64,000 bases of DNA from Frankineae bacterium MT45 (lineage in GTDB: Bacteria > Actinomycetota > Actinomycetes > Mycobacteriales > Jatrophihabitantaceae). Shown here piece after piece: positions 8,274-17,072 of this stretch (positions within the stretch are counted from its first letter, which is position 1; every line of letters begins with the position of its first letter). The notes under the pieces were generated by a model that saw only the letters and a list, made by a program, of their open reading frames with translations, made no database searches and was not told the DNA's origin. Where the stretch lies: assembly GCA_900100325.1 (NCBI GenBank), contig LT629697.1:868001-932000 (forward strand), written 5' to 3'. The position numbers were made by a program, and so were the translations under genes.

Positions 8274-9860
8274 ATGACCGACATCGGTGTTGGAGCGCTC
8301 GGCGCGACAGAACAGCCCATGATTGCCAGGCGAAACAACTGGCCCAACCAGATCGCTCGGCACTCGCACCAGAATCCGGACGGCGTCGCACTGCGCTTCC
8401 TCGGCGCCGACATCACCTGGCTGCGGCTGCACGAGCGGGTCGAGCTGGCCGCCGATGTGCTGGCCCGCAATGGCGTCGGACCGGGTTCGCGGGTCGGGAT
8501 CCTGATGCTGAATCGCCCTGAATTCCTGGAGATCGTCTTCGCCGCGCACACCCTCGGAGCGATGGCGGTGCCGGTGAACTTCCGTCTCACCGCCTCCGAG
8601 ATCGAGTTCATCCTCGCCGACTGTGAACCAGCCGTGCTGGCCGTCGACTCCTCGCTCGCCTCGGTCGCGATCGCGGCGACGGCTCCTCTCTCGACGCCGC
8701 CGGTCACGCTCATCATCGGCGATGTCCCGGCTGGGGTGCACCTGCACAGCCTCGACGAGGAGATCGCCGCGAATCCACCGGCCCATCCGCTGGTGGACGT
8801 CCCCGACGACTCGCCGGCGCTGCTGCTCTACACCTCCGGCACCACCGGCCGTCCCAAGGGAGCCGTCCTTACCCACCTCAACATGCAGATGCAGACGATC
8901 ACGCTGGTGCGCTCGCTCGGGCTCATCAACGACGACGACGTGAACATCTGCGCGGCACCGCTCTTCCACATCGCCGGCATCGGGCTCTTCGGTCCGAGCC
9001 TGCTGGCCGGCGCGCCGACCGTGCTGATGCCGAGTGGCAACTTCGACCCAGTGGTGCTCGTCGACGCGCTGGAGAGCGAGGGGGTCACCAGCGTCTTCCT
9101 CGTCCCCACCCAGTGGCAGGCCGTCTGCGCTCTCCCCGACATCACCTCCCGCAAGCTCCGCATCCGGACGATGTCCTGGGGTGCCGCACCGGCCACCACG
9201 GCGCTGCTGCAGCGGATGGCCGAGGTCTTCCCCGAGGCCGACAACGTCGCGCTCTTCGGGCAGACCGAGATGTCGCCGGTGACCTGCGTGCTGGACGGGG
9301 CCGACGCCATCCGCAAGATCGGCTCGGTCGGCAAGCCGATCTCCACGCTCTCGATCCGGGTCGTCGACAACGACATGAACGACGTCGCCCCGGGTGAAGT
9401 TGGCGAGATCGTCTATCGCGGCCCGACGCTGATGGCGGGCTACTGGCGCAATCCGGTGGCCACCGCCGAGTCCTTCCACGGCGGCTGGTTCCACTCCGGT
9501 GACCTGGTACGTGTGGACGACGAGGGCTTCATCTACGTCGTCGACCGGAAGAAGGACATGCTCATCTCCGGTGGGGAGAACATCTACTGCGCCGAGGTGG
9601 AGAACGTCATCGCCAGCCACCCACTCGTGCAGGACGTCGCGATCATCGGCCGCCCGGATCCGCGCTGGGGTGAGGTGCCGATCGCCGTCATCGTGGCTGG
9701 CGGGAACCTCACCGCGGCCGACCTGGACCTCTGGTGCGGCGGCAAGTTGGCCCGCTTCAAGCGTCCCCGGGCCGTCGTGCTCGTCGACGTGCTCCCGCGC
9801 AACGCCAGCGGGAAAGTCCTGAAGGGCGAACTACGAGCAAGACACTCGGTTCCCAGCTAA
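8274..9860 (+). CDS. Acyl-CoA synthetase (AMP-binding, ANL superfamily)
   Basis: About 528 residues. The core motifs are YTSGTTGRPKGA (P-loop, near 190), FGQTEMSPVT (adenine/substrate site), HSGDLVRVDDEGFIYVVDRK (hinge region) and LPRNASGKVLK with the catalytic lysine close to the C-terminus. It would activate a carboxylic acid, likely a fatty acid, to acyl-CoA via an acyl-adenylate. ATG 8274 is chosen (MTDIGVG); GTG 8241 is further out and ATG 8319 is an internal option. Chain-length specificity cannot be assigned. A 16-bp palindrome upstream suggests repressor control. Confidence 0.87.
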   Translation: MTDIGVGALGATEQPMIARRNNWPNQIARHSHQNPDGVALRFLGADITWLRLHERVELAADVLARNGVGPGSRVGILMLNRPEFLEIVFAAHTLGAMAVPVNFRLTASEIEFILADCEPAVLAVDSSLASVAIAATAPLSTPPVTLIIGDVPAGVHLHSLDEEIAANPPAHPLVDVPDDSPALLLYTSGTTGRPKGAVLTHLNMQMQTITLVRSLGLINDDDVNICAAPLFHIAGIGLFGPSLLAGAPTVLMPSGNFDPVVLVDALESEGVTSVFLVPTQWQAVCALPDITSRKLRIRTMSWGAAPATTALLQRMAEVFPEADNVALFGQTEMSPVTCVLDGADAIRKIGSVGKPISTLSIRVVDNDMNDVAPGEVGEIVYRGPTLMAGYWRNPVATAESFHGGWFHSGDLVRVDDEGFIYVVDRKKDMLISGGENIYCAEVENVIASHPLVQDVAIIGRPDPRWGEVPIAVIVAGGNLTAADLDLWCGGKLARFKRPRAVVLVDVLPRNASGKVLKGELRARHSVPS

Positions 9861-9885
9861 GCCGAGCTAGCGGGCCGCGGAGTGC

Positions 9886-11142
9886 CTAGCGGGCTGGTGA
9901 GTGCCGCCACGCCAGCAGGGTGAGGCCGGCACTCAGGCTGATGAGCAGCAGCGACATCTCGACGACGCCCGACCAGCCGTCGGCCGTCCAGCGGGCACCG
10001 GCCAGCGAGCCGAAGATCGACGAGCCGAGGTAGTAGGAGAAGAGATAGAACGAGGCGGCCATCCCGACCGGGGCACCGATCCGATGCGCCCGCGCCGTCA
10101 CCCAGCCGCTGGCCACCCCGTGGGCGGCGAAGAACCCGCCGGTCATCACGCCCAGGCCGAGGACCACCCAGAGCAGCGCCGACCCGAGGGTGAGGAGAAC
10201 GCCGAGCGCGGTGACGGCGATTCCGATCAGAACGACCTGGGCCCGCCCAACCCGGTCGGCGATCCGACCGGCCAGGGCCGACCCGACGCTCCCCACCGGG
10301 TAGACGCAGAAGACCAGCCCGGCCACCCCGGCCGACAGCAGGTACGGGGCGGCCGCGAGCCGGAACGACATCGCGTTGTAGACGGCGACGAAGCTACCCA
10401 TCATCAGGCCGCCGATGGCGTAGAGCGGGAGCATCGGCGCGCTCAGCAGAATCCCCAGCTGCCCACGACGCCGGCCGGTCTGTGGCACGAAGTTCTGCGA
10501 CGGGGGGAGCAGCACGATCACCGTCGCCGCGCAGGCCAGCCCGAGCAGGCCGATGCCGGCGGTGGCCACCCGCCAGCCGCCGAGGTCAGCCAGCAGCCCG
10601 GAGAGGATCCGGCCGAGCATCCCGCCCAGCGCCGTCCCCCCGATGTAGAGGCCGGTGGCCCGGGCGTGCGCCTCGGGGTGCACCTCATCGCGCAGGTAGG
10701 CCATCGCGACTGCGGGGAGGCCGGCCAGCGCAACTCCCTCCAGCAGACGGAGCGCGAGAAGGCTGTTCCAGGACGGGGCCGCGGCGGTGGCCAGACCGAT
10801 CGCCGACGCGCTCAGCAGCGAGCCGATCATCAGCTTCGTCCGCCCGGTGCGGTCGGAGATGGCCGCGGCGATGATCATCGTGACGCCCAAGGCCAGCGTG
10901 CTGAGCGAGATGGTGAGGGTGGCGGCGGCCGGAGAGACGTTGAAGTCGGCGGCCAGCAATGGGAGTAGCGGCTGGGGCGCGTAGAGCAGGGCGAAGGTGG
11001 CGACACCGGCGACGAAGAGCGCCACCGCGGCCTGGCGGAACCCCGGGTCCCCGACTCGCAGTCCGCCCGCGCCGGACGATCCCGTACCCGATAGCGCGGG
11101 GGCGGCGCTGGGCTGGGTCGGGACTGCGGTCACTAGCCCCAT
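9886..11142 (-). CDS. MFS transporter, YnfM-like
   Basis: A 418-residue membrane protein with about 12 hydrophobic segments. Segment 1 begins FRQAAVALFVAGVATFALLY, followed by a YAPQPLLPLLAADF stretch and the MFS loop SDRTGRTKLM. The pattern closely recalls E. coli YnfM-type transporters, including a MAYLRDEVHPEAHARATGLY-type loop. Substrate unknown; members are usually drug or arabinose-like exporters. It converges on the acyl-CoA synthetase with a 25-base gap and lies 83 bases downstream of modC on the same strand, possibly with its own promoter. Confidence 0.85.
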   Translation of the reverse strand: MGLVTAVPTQPSAAPALSGTGSSGAGGLRVGDPGFRQAAVALFVAGVATFALLYAPQPLLPLLAADFNVSPAAATLTISLSTLALGVTMIIAAAISDRTGRTKLMIGSLLSASAIGLATAAAPSWNSLLALRLLEGVALAGLPAVAMAYLRDEVHPEAHARATGLYIGGTALGGMLGRILSGLLADLGGWRVATAGIGLLGLACAATVIVLLPPSQNFVPQTGRRRGQLGILLSAPMLPLYAIGGLMMGSFVAVYNAMSFRLAAAPYLLSAGVAGLVFCVYPVGSVGSALAGRIADRVGRAQVVLIGIAVTALGVLLTLGSALLWVVLGLGVMTGGFFAAHGVASGWVTARAHRIGAPVGMAASFYLFSYYLGSSIFGSLAGARWTADGWSGVVEMSLLLISLSAGLTLLAWRHSPAR

Positions 11143-11225
11143 GATCCCCGTCCGACCGCCGGCGCGCTGTGACCTACAGAGCAGAACGGCCCAGGAAATC
11201 GGCGGGCCCAGCCGGGTCGTGCCGG

Positions 11226-12308
11226 TCAGCCTGCCTCGGGGTAGACGTCCAGCTCGGTCGCCTTCACCGACAACCAGATCTGCCGCCCGGGGGCCAGTTG
11301 GAGTTCGGCGACGGCGGCCCCGGTGAGGTCGACCAGCGCGTCCGGGGAGCCGAAGGTCTGCAGCCGGACCCGGTCGCCGAGCAGCTCCAAGCCACCGATC
11401 CGGGCCGGCCAGACGTTGCGCGGGCTGGTGTTCACCGGCTGGGCCGCGTGCACGGTGATCGCGCTCGGGCGCAGCGCCACCAGCACCCGCCCGCTCAGGG
11501 CCCCACTGAAATTCGGGTCGGCCTCGGCGCAGATGAATGTCCCGCCGCCGTCGACGGTAATCTGCCCAAGCGGCGACCGGGTGCCGGCGTAGAGGTTCAG
11601 CCCCATCAACTTGGCGACGTAGGGCGTAGCCGGTCGCCGGGCCACCTCCGCCGGCGTCCCCTGCTGCACCATCCGTCCGTTCTCCAGCACGAGGAGCCGG
11701 TCGGCCAGCACCGTCGCCTCCAGCGCCTCGTGGGTGACCAGTACCGTCGGCGCGCCCACCTCGTGCAGTTGGGTCTTCAGCATGGCCCGGACCTCACCAC
11801 GGGTGCGGGCATCGAGCGCGGCCAGCGGCTCGTCGAGGAGCACCAGCGCCGGGTCGGTGGCCAGCGCCCGGGCCAGCGCAACCCGCTGTGCCTGGCCGCC
11901 CGACAGCTTGGACGGGCGATGGCCGGCCACCGCGGCGATCCCGAGCCGCTCCAGCCAACCGTCGGCCTCAGCCCGGGCCTGCACCCGAGACCTCCCGCGC
12001 GAGCGCGCACCGTAGGCGACGTTCTCCCGGGCGCTCAGATGCGGGAAGAGGCGATAGTCCTGAAAAACATAGGCGATTCTCCGGCTCTCCGGCGCGATAT
12101 CCACCGCGCCGGCCTCGGCGTAGATGGTGGAGTCGACGACGATCCGCCCCGCCTGCAGCTCGTCCAGGCCGGCCAGGGCGCGCAGTAGCGTCGTCTTGCC
12201 GGCTCCGTTCGGCCCCAGCACGGCCAGGATCTCCCCGTCTTCTATGGCGAGATCGACGTCGAGTTCAAACGTCCCGCGGCGCAGCATCACCTCGGCCCGC
12301 AGGCTCAT
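11226..12308 (-). CDS. modC: Molybdate ABC transporter ATP-binding protein ModC
   Basis: A 360-residue ABC ATPase: Walker A GPNGAGKTT (about residue 34), signature LSGGQAQRVALARALA, Walker B LVLLDEP, and a C-terminal TOBE (molybdate-binding) region from about residue 290. It energises molybdate import with ModB and ModA. Its ATG overlaps the modB stop by four bases (ATGA), indicating translational coupling. It is the last gene of a four-gene unit headed by an HTH-TOBE regulator. Confidence 0.9.
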   Translation of the reverse strand: MSLRAEVMLRRGTFELDVDLAIEDGEILAVLGPNGAGKTTLLRALAGLDELQAGRIVVDSTIYAEAGAVDIAPESRRIAYVFQDYRLFPHLSARENVAYGARSRGRSRVQARAEADGWLERLGIAAVAGHRPSKLSGGQAQRVALARALATDPALVLLDEPLAALDARTRGEVRAMLKTQLHEVGAPTVLVTHEALEATVLADRLLVLENGRMVQQGTPAEVARRPATPYVAKLMGLNLYAGTRSPLGQITVDGGGTFICAEADPNFSGALSGRVLVALRPSAITVHAAQPVNTSPRNVWPARIGGLELLGDRVRLQTFGSPDALVDLTGAAVAELQLAPGRQIWLSVKATELDVYPEAG

Positions 12309-13141
12309 GAGGTGAATCCGGGGTGCAGCCAGCGTTCGCGCAGCGCGACGAGCACCGTCACCGCGACCACCAGCAGCACCAGGCTCACCGCGATCGCCGC
12401 ATCCGGGTCGGACTCGAGTGCGTTGTAGACGGCCAGGGGCATCGTCTGGGTGGTACCCGGGTAGTTGCCGGCGAAGGTGATCGTCGCGCCGAACTCGCCG
12501 AGGGCCCGGGCCCAGCAGAGCACCGACCCAGCCAGCAGCGACGGCGCGATGAGCGGCAGCGTCACCGTCCGGAAGATCCGCATCCGGGACGCGCCGAGGG
12601 TGGCCGCTGCCTCTTCCAGCCCGACATCAGCCGAGCGGATCGCCCCCTCCACCGCGACCACCAGGAACGGCATCGCGACGAACGTCTCGGCCACGATGAC
12701 GCCGGCCGTGGTGAACGGGAGGGTGATCCCGAACCACTCGTCCAGGTAGCGGCCGAAGATGCCGTTGCGCCCGAAGCCGTAGAGGAGCGCGACCCCGCCG
12801 ACCACCGGCGGCAGGATCAGCGGCAGCAGCACCAGAGCCCGGATGAATCGGATCCCTGGCATCCGCACCCGGGCCAGCACCCAGGCCAGCGGCACCCCGA
12901 GTAACAGCGAGATACCGGTGGCCGACGTGGCGCAGATCAAAGACAGGCGCAGAGCGGTGACGACGTCGCTGCTGCGCCAAAGCGTGGTCAGCGACGACCA
13001 GGGCGCCCGGATGAGCATCGCGACCAGGGGCAGCAGTAGCACCAGCAGCCCGAGGAGGGCCCCGATCCCGATCAGGAGGGGTGGCGCCGATCTTCGTCGA
13101 CTCGCGCGCCGGCCGGGAGCCTTGAGCGGGAGGGTCTCCAC
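12305..13141 (-). CDS. modB: Molybdate ABC transporter permease ModB
   Basis: A 278-residue permease with about six membrane segments and the inner-membrane EAA-type loop (LEEAAATLGASRMRIFRTVTL) that contacts the ATPase. It starts at GTG 13141, nine bases after modA ends, and its stop overlaps modC. The N-terminus is basic (about 25 residues) before the first membrane helix. With ModA and ModC it forms the molybdate importer in the cytoplasmic membrane. Confidence 0.9.
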   Translation of the reverse strand: METLPLKAPGRRASRRRSAPPLLIGIGALLGLLVLLLPLVAMLIRAPWSSLTTLWRSSDVVTALRLSLICATSATGISLLLGVPLAWVLARVRMPGIRFIRALVLLPLILPPVVGGVALLYGFGRNGIFGRYLDEWFGITLPFTTAGVIVAETFVAMPFLVVAVEGAIRSADVGLEEAAATLGASRMRIFRTVTLPLIAPSLLAGSVLCWARALGEFGATITFAGNYPGTTQTMPLAVYNALESDPDAAIAVSLVLLVVAVTVLVALRERWLHPGFTS

Positions 13142-13150
13142 CGTGTCAGG

Positions 13151-13960
13151 CTACGGCTTGGCGAATCCGTCAGCGGCTAAGACCTGCTGCCCGGCGTCGG
13201 AGAGGACGTAGGCCACGAAGGCGTCCGCGCCGGCAGCGTTGCTGGCCTTGGTCAGCGGCGCGATCGGGTACTTGGTCGTGACGTTCACCGACGGGTCGAT
13301 CGGCACTCCCTTCACCTTCGACCCGGCCGCCTGCACGTCGGTCACGTAGACGACGCCGGCGTCGACCTCGTTGGACTCGACCTTGGCCAGGGTCGCCTTC
13401 ACGTCGGCCTCCTGGGTGGCTGGCTTGACGGTGATGCCGGCGTTCTCGAAGAGCGAGATCGCGGCGGCCCCGCAGGGCACGGCCGGCAGGCAGACCGCCA
13501 CCTTGACGCCCGACTTGGCCAGGTCGTTGACGCTGGCGATGTGCTGCGGGTTCGACGGCGGGGTCGCGATCTCGAGGACGTTGGAGGCGAAGTTCTTCAC
13601 CGCTGACGCCTCCGCCCCACCCTTGGTGACGACCTGCGTCATGTTCTTGGTGGCGGCTGAGGCGAAGACGTCCGCCGGTGCGCCCTGGTTGATCTGCAGG
13701 GCCAGGGCCGAGCTGCCGCCGAAGCTGAACTTCACCGTCGTGCCGGGGTGGGCCGCCTCGAACTGCTTCCCCAGCTGGTTGAAGGCGTCGGTGAGTGAGG
13801 CGGCGGCGAGGACCGTCACCGTCCCGGTGACCGAGGCCGACGTGGTCGTCGCGCTGGTGGCCGTCGTCGAGCCGCTGCTGCTCGTGGACGACGAACTGCA
13901 GCCGGCCAGCGTCAGTGAGGCGGCGCTCAGGAGAACCAGGGTGGTGACGGACGTGCGCAT
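13151..13960 (-). CDS. modA: Molybdate-binding lipoprotein ModA
   Basis: A 269-residue exported protein with a lipobox (LTLAGC, Cys about residue 20) and a Ser/Thr-rich linker, then a periplasmic-binding fold starting GTVTVLAAASLTDAFNQLGK. This ASLT motif, a later GGSSALALQINQGAPADVFASA stretch split here for length, and DVGVVYVTD near 220 are standard ModA features that bind the oxyanion. The start codon abuts the regulator stop codon. Anchored by lipid on the outer face, it delivers molybdate (or tungstate) to ModBC. Confidence 0.9.
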   Translation of the reverse strand: MRTSVTTLVLLSAASLTLAGCSSSSTSSSGSTTATSATTTSASVTGTVTVLAAASLTDAFNQLGKQFEAAHPGTTVKFSFGGSSALALQINQGAPADVFASAATKNMTQVVTKGGAEASAVKNFASNVLEIATPPSNPQHIASVNDLAKSGVKVAVCLPAVPCGAAAISLFENAGITVKPATQEADVKATLAKVESNEVDAGVVYVTDVQAAGSKVKGVPIDPSVNVTTKYPIAPLTKASNAAGADAFVAYVLSDAGQQVLAADGFAKP

Positions 13961-14401
13961 CTATTCGGCCTTTCCGGCTCTTGTGTTGGTGAGTTGGGCT
14001 AGTTCTACGACGACGTTCGTCGCCTTGACGCTGGCGTAGGCCAGCACGCCTGGTTCGAGGGCAAGTTCGTCGGCCGCCTCGCGGCTCATCAGCGAGACGA
14101 TGCGATTGGCGCCGGACTGGATCTCCACCTGGGCCATCACCGTGTCGCGGGTGACCTTGGTGACCAGTCCGAGAAAGCGATTGCGGGACGATTCACGTAC
14201 TGCAGGCACCGTCGTGATTCCGTCGGAGAGGGCGGAGGTGGCATTCTGCTCGACCGCGAATTCGGCGAGCGCGGCGCCGTCGATGGCTTGACGCCCGTCA
14301 ACCAGGATCGTGGCTATTCGGCCGGCATCGATCCAGCGCCGGAGCGTGTCATCGCTGACGCCGAGAAGGTCCGCCGCATGGCGAATTCGGTAAGTCGGCA
14401 T
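13961..14401 (-). CDS. HTH-TOBE molybdenum-responsive regulator
   Basis: A 146-residue protein joining an N-terminal MerR/excisionase-like helix-turn-helix (YRIRHAADLLGVSDDTLRRW, residues 4-23) to a single C-terminal TOBE/Mop domain (about 75-140, from RNRFLGLVTKV). It is first in the mod operon and directly abuts modA. The arrangement suggests a molybdate sensor that controls its own operon, analogous to ModE but with a different DNA-binding domain. Whether it represses or activates is not evident. A short A+T-rich segment with GAAATTTC lies just upstream and could be the promoter or operator. Confidence 0.85.
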   Translation of the reverse strand: MPTYRIRHAADLLGVSDDTLRRWIDAGRIATILVDGRQAIDGAALAEFAVEQNATSALSDGITTVPAVRESSRNRFLGLVTKVTRDTVMAQVEIQSGANRIVSLMSREAADELALEPGVLAYASVKATNVVVELAQLTNTRAGKAE

Positions 14402-14517
14402 GCGCGAACTATATCCGCAGGTACGGACGGAAATTTCGTCGCGAACCGCAATTACGGATTTTGTAATACTGCTATCACCGCATTGACGTCAGCGGCCCTC
14501 CGCTCTAAGCGGCTTGC

Positions 14518-14715
14518 TTAGCCGCCGCTCTTGCGTCGGAAGTTGCGCTGCGTCGCCGCGGCCGCATGCTCACCATGCACCTTCGACTCGGCGTCGGCGT
14601 GTGACTGCCGGTCGGCCTGCTTGCCGCGCTTGCGCTCCAGCGCCTCGCGGAACTTCGCCTTGGCGTCGTCCGCTGCGGATCCGGACTCGGGCGCGTTCGT
14701 GTCGGATGCACTCAT
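14518..14715 (-). CDS. DUF5302 family protein
   Basis: A 65-residue hydrophilic protein. The pattern KAKFREALERKRGKQADRQ in the middle and a C-terminal NFRRKSGG matches the DUF5302 family, small actinobacterial proteins of unknown role. No signal or membrane segment. It lies between the mod operon and the ChoD-like gene, in the same orientation as both but with about 100-base gaps, so it is probably transcribed on its own. Confidence 0.8.
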   Translation of the reverse strand: MSASDTNAPESGSAADDAKAKFREALERKRGKQADRQSHADAESKVHGEHAAAATQRNFRRKSGG

Positions 14716-14823
14716 GGGGTCAGCATATGCCCGACCGGCGACCCGATCCGCAGGCCGAACTGGCGACCCGAAGACGCGCCCTGAAGCCGTGGCCCGAGCC
14801 GTGGCCGAACTCGCGACCGAAGG

Positions 14824-16566
14824 TCAGGAATTGGAGGCGGCCGGGGTGACGACGGTCAGGTTCGGCGTGGCGTCGAAGCGCAGCGCCGCCGGGGCGTGGG
14901 CCGGTACGGCCGGATTCTTCGGGAACGTCGGGCTGATCCGGCTGTAGGCCGAGCCGAGCGGCGGGCGCTCGTCTCGCTCGCCGGCGTTGGGCCAGAGGCT
15001 CATCGCCCGCTCGGCCTGCGCGGTGATCGACAGTGACGGGTTCACCCCGAGATTGGCCGACAGTGCCGAACCATCAACAACGTGCAGGCCTTCGTAGCCG
15101 TAGACGCGGTGGTACGGGTCGATGACACCGTCCGCGGCCGAGGCGCCGATCGTGCAGCCACCGATGAAATGGGCCGTCATCGGAATGTTGAGCAGGTCGC
15201 TCCAGAGGCCACCGGGTTCGCCGTCGATGTTCTTGGCCAGCGTCCGGGCGGCGTCGTTGGCCACCGGAATCCAGGTCGGGTTCGGTTCGCCGTCGCCCTG
15301 GGTCGAGGTGAGGCCACCGAAGCCGAAGCGGGACTTGCGGCGCATCACCGTGATGGAGTTGTTGAGCGACTGCATCACCAGCAGGATGATCACCTGCTCC
15401 GACCACTTCCGCGGATTGAGGGCCCGGATCATCCGCGGACGGGTGGCGAGCTGCGTGAAGAGCGAGAGGAGCCGCTTGGGGCGGCTGCCCCCGTCGGTGA
15501 GACCGGTGTTGAGCAGGGCCATCAGGTTGCTGCCCTTGCCGTAGCGCACCGGCTCGATGTGGGTGTTCTCGTCCGGGTGCCACGAGGAGGTGATCGCGAC
15601 GCCCTGCGTGTAGTCGGCCGCCTTGTCGCTGCTGCGGGCACCGAGGAGGGCCTCGGAGTTGGTGCGGGTGAGGTAACCCAGGCGCCCGGAGATCTTCGGC
15701 AGGGTCGTCGCCTTCAGCTTGTGCAGCAGCGTCTGGGTGCCGAAGGAACCGGCGGCGAAGACGACGTGCTCGGCGGTGAAGGTCTGATCGGGGCGCTTCG
15801 TGAACCAGCGCCCGGTGTGCACGGTGTCGATCGCGTACCCGCCCTTGGGCAGCGGGCGGACATTGGTGACGGTCGTCAGCGGGTGCACCTTTGCCCCGGC
15901 CCGCTCGGCCAGGCCGAGGTAGTTCTCGTTCAACGTGTTCTTGGCGCCGTAGCGGCAGCCGGTCATGCAGGAGCCGCACTCGATGCAGCCGGTGCGTTCC
16001 GGTCCGGCACCGCCGAAGAACGGGTCGGGGACGCGCTTGCCCGGCTCTTTCTGCCCGTCCCGGCCGAAGAAGACGCCGACCGGCGTCATGTGGAAGGTGT
16101 CGCCCTTGCCGAACTGGTCGGCCAGCTTGCGCATCTGCACGTCCGACCGGGTGGTGGTCGGGTTGATGGTGACGCCGAGCATCTTGCGGGCCTGCGTATA
16201 GAAAGGTGCGAGCTCGGAGCGCCAGTCGGTGATGTCGCGCCACTGCGGGTCGTCGTAGAAGGGCTGTGGCGGCTCGTAGAGGGTGTTCGCGTAGTTGAGC
16301 GAGCCGCCGCCGACCCCGGCGCCGGCCATCACGACGACGTCCTTCAGCAGGTGCAGCCGCTGAATGCCGCGCAGGCCGAGCTTCGGGGCCCAGAGGAAGT
16401 TGCGGAGATCCCACGATGTCTTCGGGAGCGTGTGCGCGGTAAAGCGCTGGCCGGCTTCGATGACGCCAACCCGGTAGCCCTTCTCCGTCAGGCGGAGGGC
16501 GGTGACGCTCCCACCGAACCCGGAACCGATGACCAGGACGTCATAGTCGCTCACCGCGGCATCCAC
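14824..16566 (-). CDS. choD: GMC-family oxidoreductase, cholesterol-oxidase-like (ChoD)
   Basis: A 580-residue flavoenzyme. The FAD dinucleotide motif (VLVIGSGFGGSVTALRL) is near the N-terminus; a GAGVGGGSLNYANTLY block, a Cys-rich CIECGSCMTGCRYGAKNT stretch and VDGSALSANLGVNPSLSITA near the C-terminus all match mycobacterial ChoD (Rv3409c) as I recall it. The family oxidises sterols or other alcohols with FAD. Despite the name, actual cholesterol oxidase activity of this branch is uncertain. Start GTG 16566; GTG 16551 is an alternative. No signal peptide is seen. Confidence 0.87.
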   Translation of the reverse strand: MDAAVSDYDVLVIGSGFGGSVTALRLTEKGYRVGVIEAGQRFTAHTLPKTSWDLRNFLWAPKLGLRGIQRLHLLKDVVVMAGAGVGGGSLNYANTLYEPPQPFYDDPQWRDITDWRSELAPFYTQARKMLGVTINPTTTRSDVQMRKLADQFGKGDTFHMTPVGVFFGRDGQKEPGKRVPDPFFGGAGPERTGCIECGSCMTGCRYGAKNTLNENYLGLAERAGAKVHPLTTVTNVRPLPKGGYAIDTVHTGRWFTKRPDQTFTAEHVVFAAGSFGTQTLLHKLKATTLPKISGRLGYLTRTNSEALLGARSSDKAADYTQGVAITSSWHPDENTHIEPVRYGKGSNLMALLNTGLTDGGSRPKRLLSLFTQLATRPRMIRALNPRKWSEQVIILLVMQSLNNSITVMRRKSRFGFGGLTSTQGDGEPNPTWIPVANDAARTLAKNIDGEPGGLWSDLLNIPMTAHFIGGCTIGASAADGVIDPYHRVYGYEGLHVVDGSALSANLGVNPSLSITAQAERAMSLWPNAGERDERPPLGSAYSRISPTFPKNPAVPAHAPAALRFDATPNLTVVTPAASNS

Positions 16567-16830
16567 CTCGCAAACTCGTAGCGTCCGCGGTACTCGTGCG
16601 GAGAATCCGGACTATTGACAAAGAGTCAACACCGGAAGCGTAGGGGCTGCGAGGATTCCGGTCAATGTGACCGCGACCCGGCACACCGGTACCTGGTTGT
16701 GTAGCCCCAGATTGTTGATTTGCCGACGGACCATGGTCCTTTGACGATCGCATTGTTTGATAGTTGCGTTAAAACGAAATGCCACACGTTTAACAGTGGT
16801 TTCGCGAACGGGTGTTGAGGAAGTGGCGGT

Positions 16831-16894
16831 GCTCGCCCCGGCAGGGGAGCCGGGGCGAGCCACGCGCAGGGCGGCGCTCGGGGGTTAGCGCCGC
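16831..16894. other. Tandem strong hairpins
   Basis: Arms 16831-16842 (GCTCGCCCCGGC) and 16849-16860 (GCCGGGGCGAGC) pair perfectly with a 6-base loop. Ten bases on, 16871-16878 (GCGGCGCT) pairs with 16887-16894 (AGCGCCGC). No T-tract follows on either strand. They may be a bidirectional terminator for a short transcript or a structured RNA. Confidence 0.6.
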
Positions 16895-16982
16895 ACAATC
16901 ACCCCGGCTTCGGCTAATCGAATACGACACGCCGTGCTCTAGTGGTGATGACGTAAATATGGCATAGCAATAGACGAAGTAA

Positions 16983-17002
16983 CATGTCGGGTATACGACA
17001 TG
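16983..17002. promoter_or_regulatory. Inverted repeat, possible operator of the downstream regulator
   Basis: CATGTCG (16983-16989) and CGACATG (16996-17002) are exact inverted repeats around GGTATA, 71 bases upstream of the regulator ATG. Position and size fit an autoregulatory site, with no further support. Confidence 0.4.
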
Positions 17003-17072
17003 ACGCCTATGCGTCACCACCTGTATCAGGCCGACTACACAAGAGCATTACGAAGAGAAATGTTCCGTAAAC

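Larger units (their letters stand above)
16567..17072. other. 506-bp intergenic region with structured elements
   Basis: This A+T-rich gap separates choD (leftward) from a regulator gene (rightward). Small frames on the minus strand have no coding character. It holds a strong 12-bp hairpin, a second 8-bp hairpin and a 7-bp inverted repeat, described separately. It probably contains divergent promoters; an untranslated RNA is possible. Confidence 0.6.

Noticed and set aside
15082-16581. A 499-codon open frame antisense to the ChoD-like gene, and similar long antisense frames at 8100-9620 and 29078-30445
   Set aside because: They mirror strongly supported genes, have Arg/Gly/His/Asp-biased composition typical of antisense frames in G+C-rich DNA, and show no domain.
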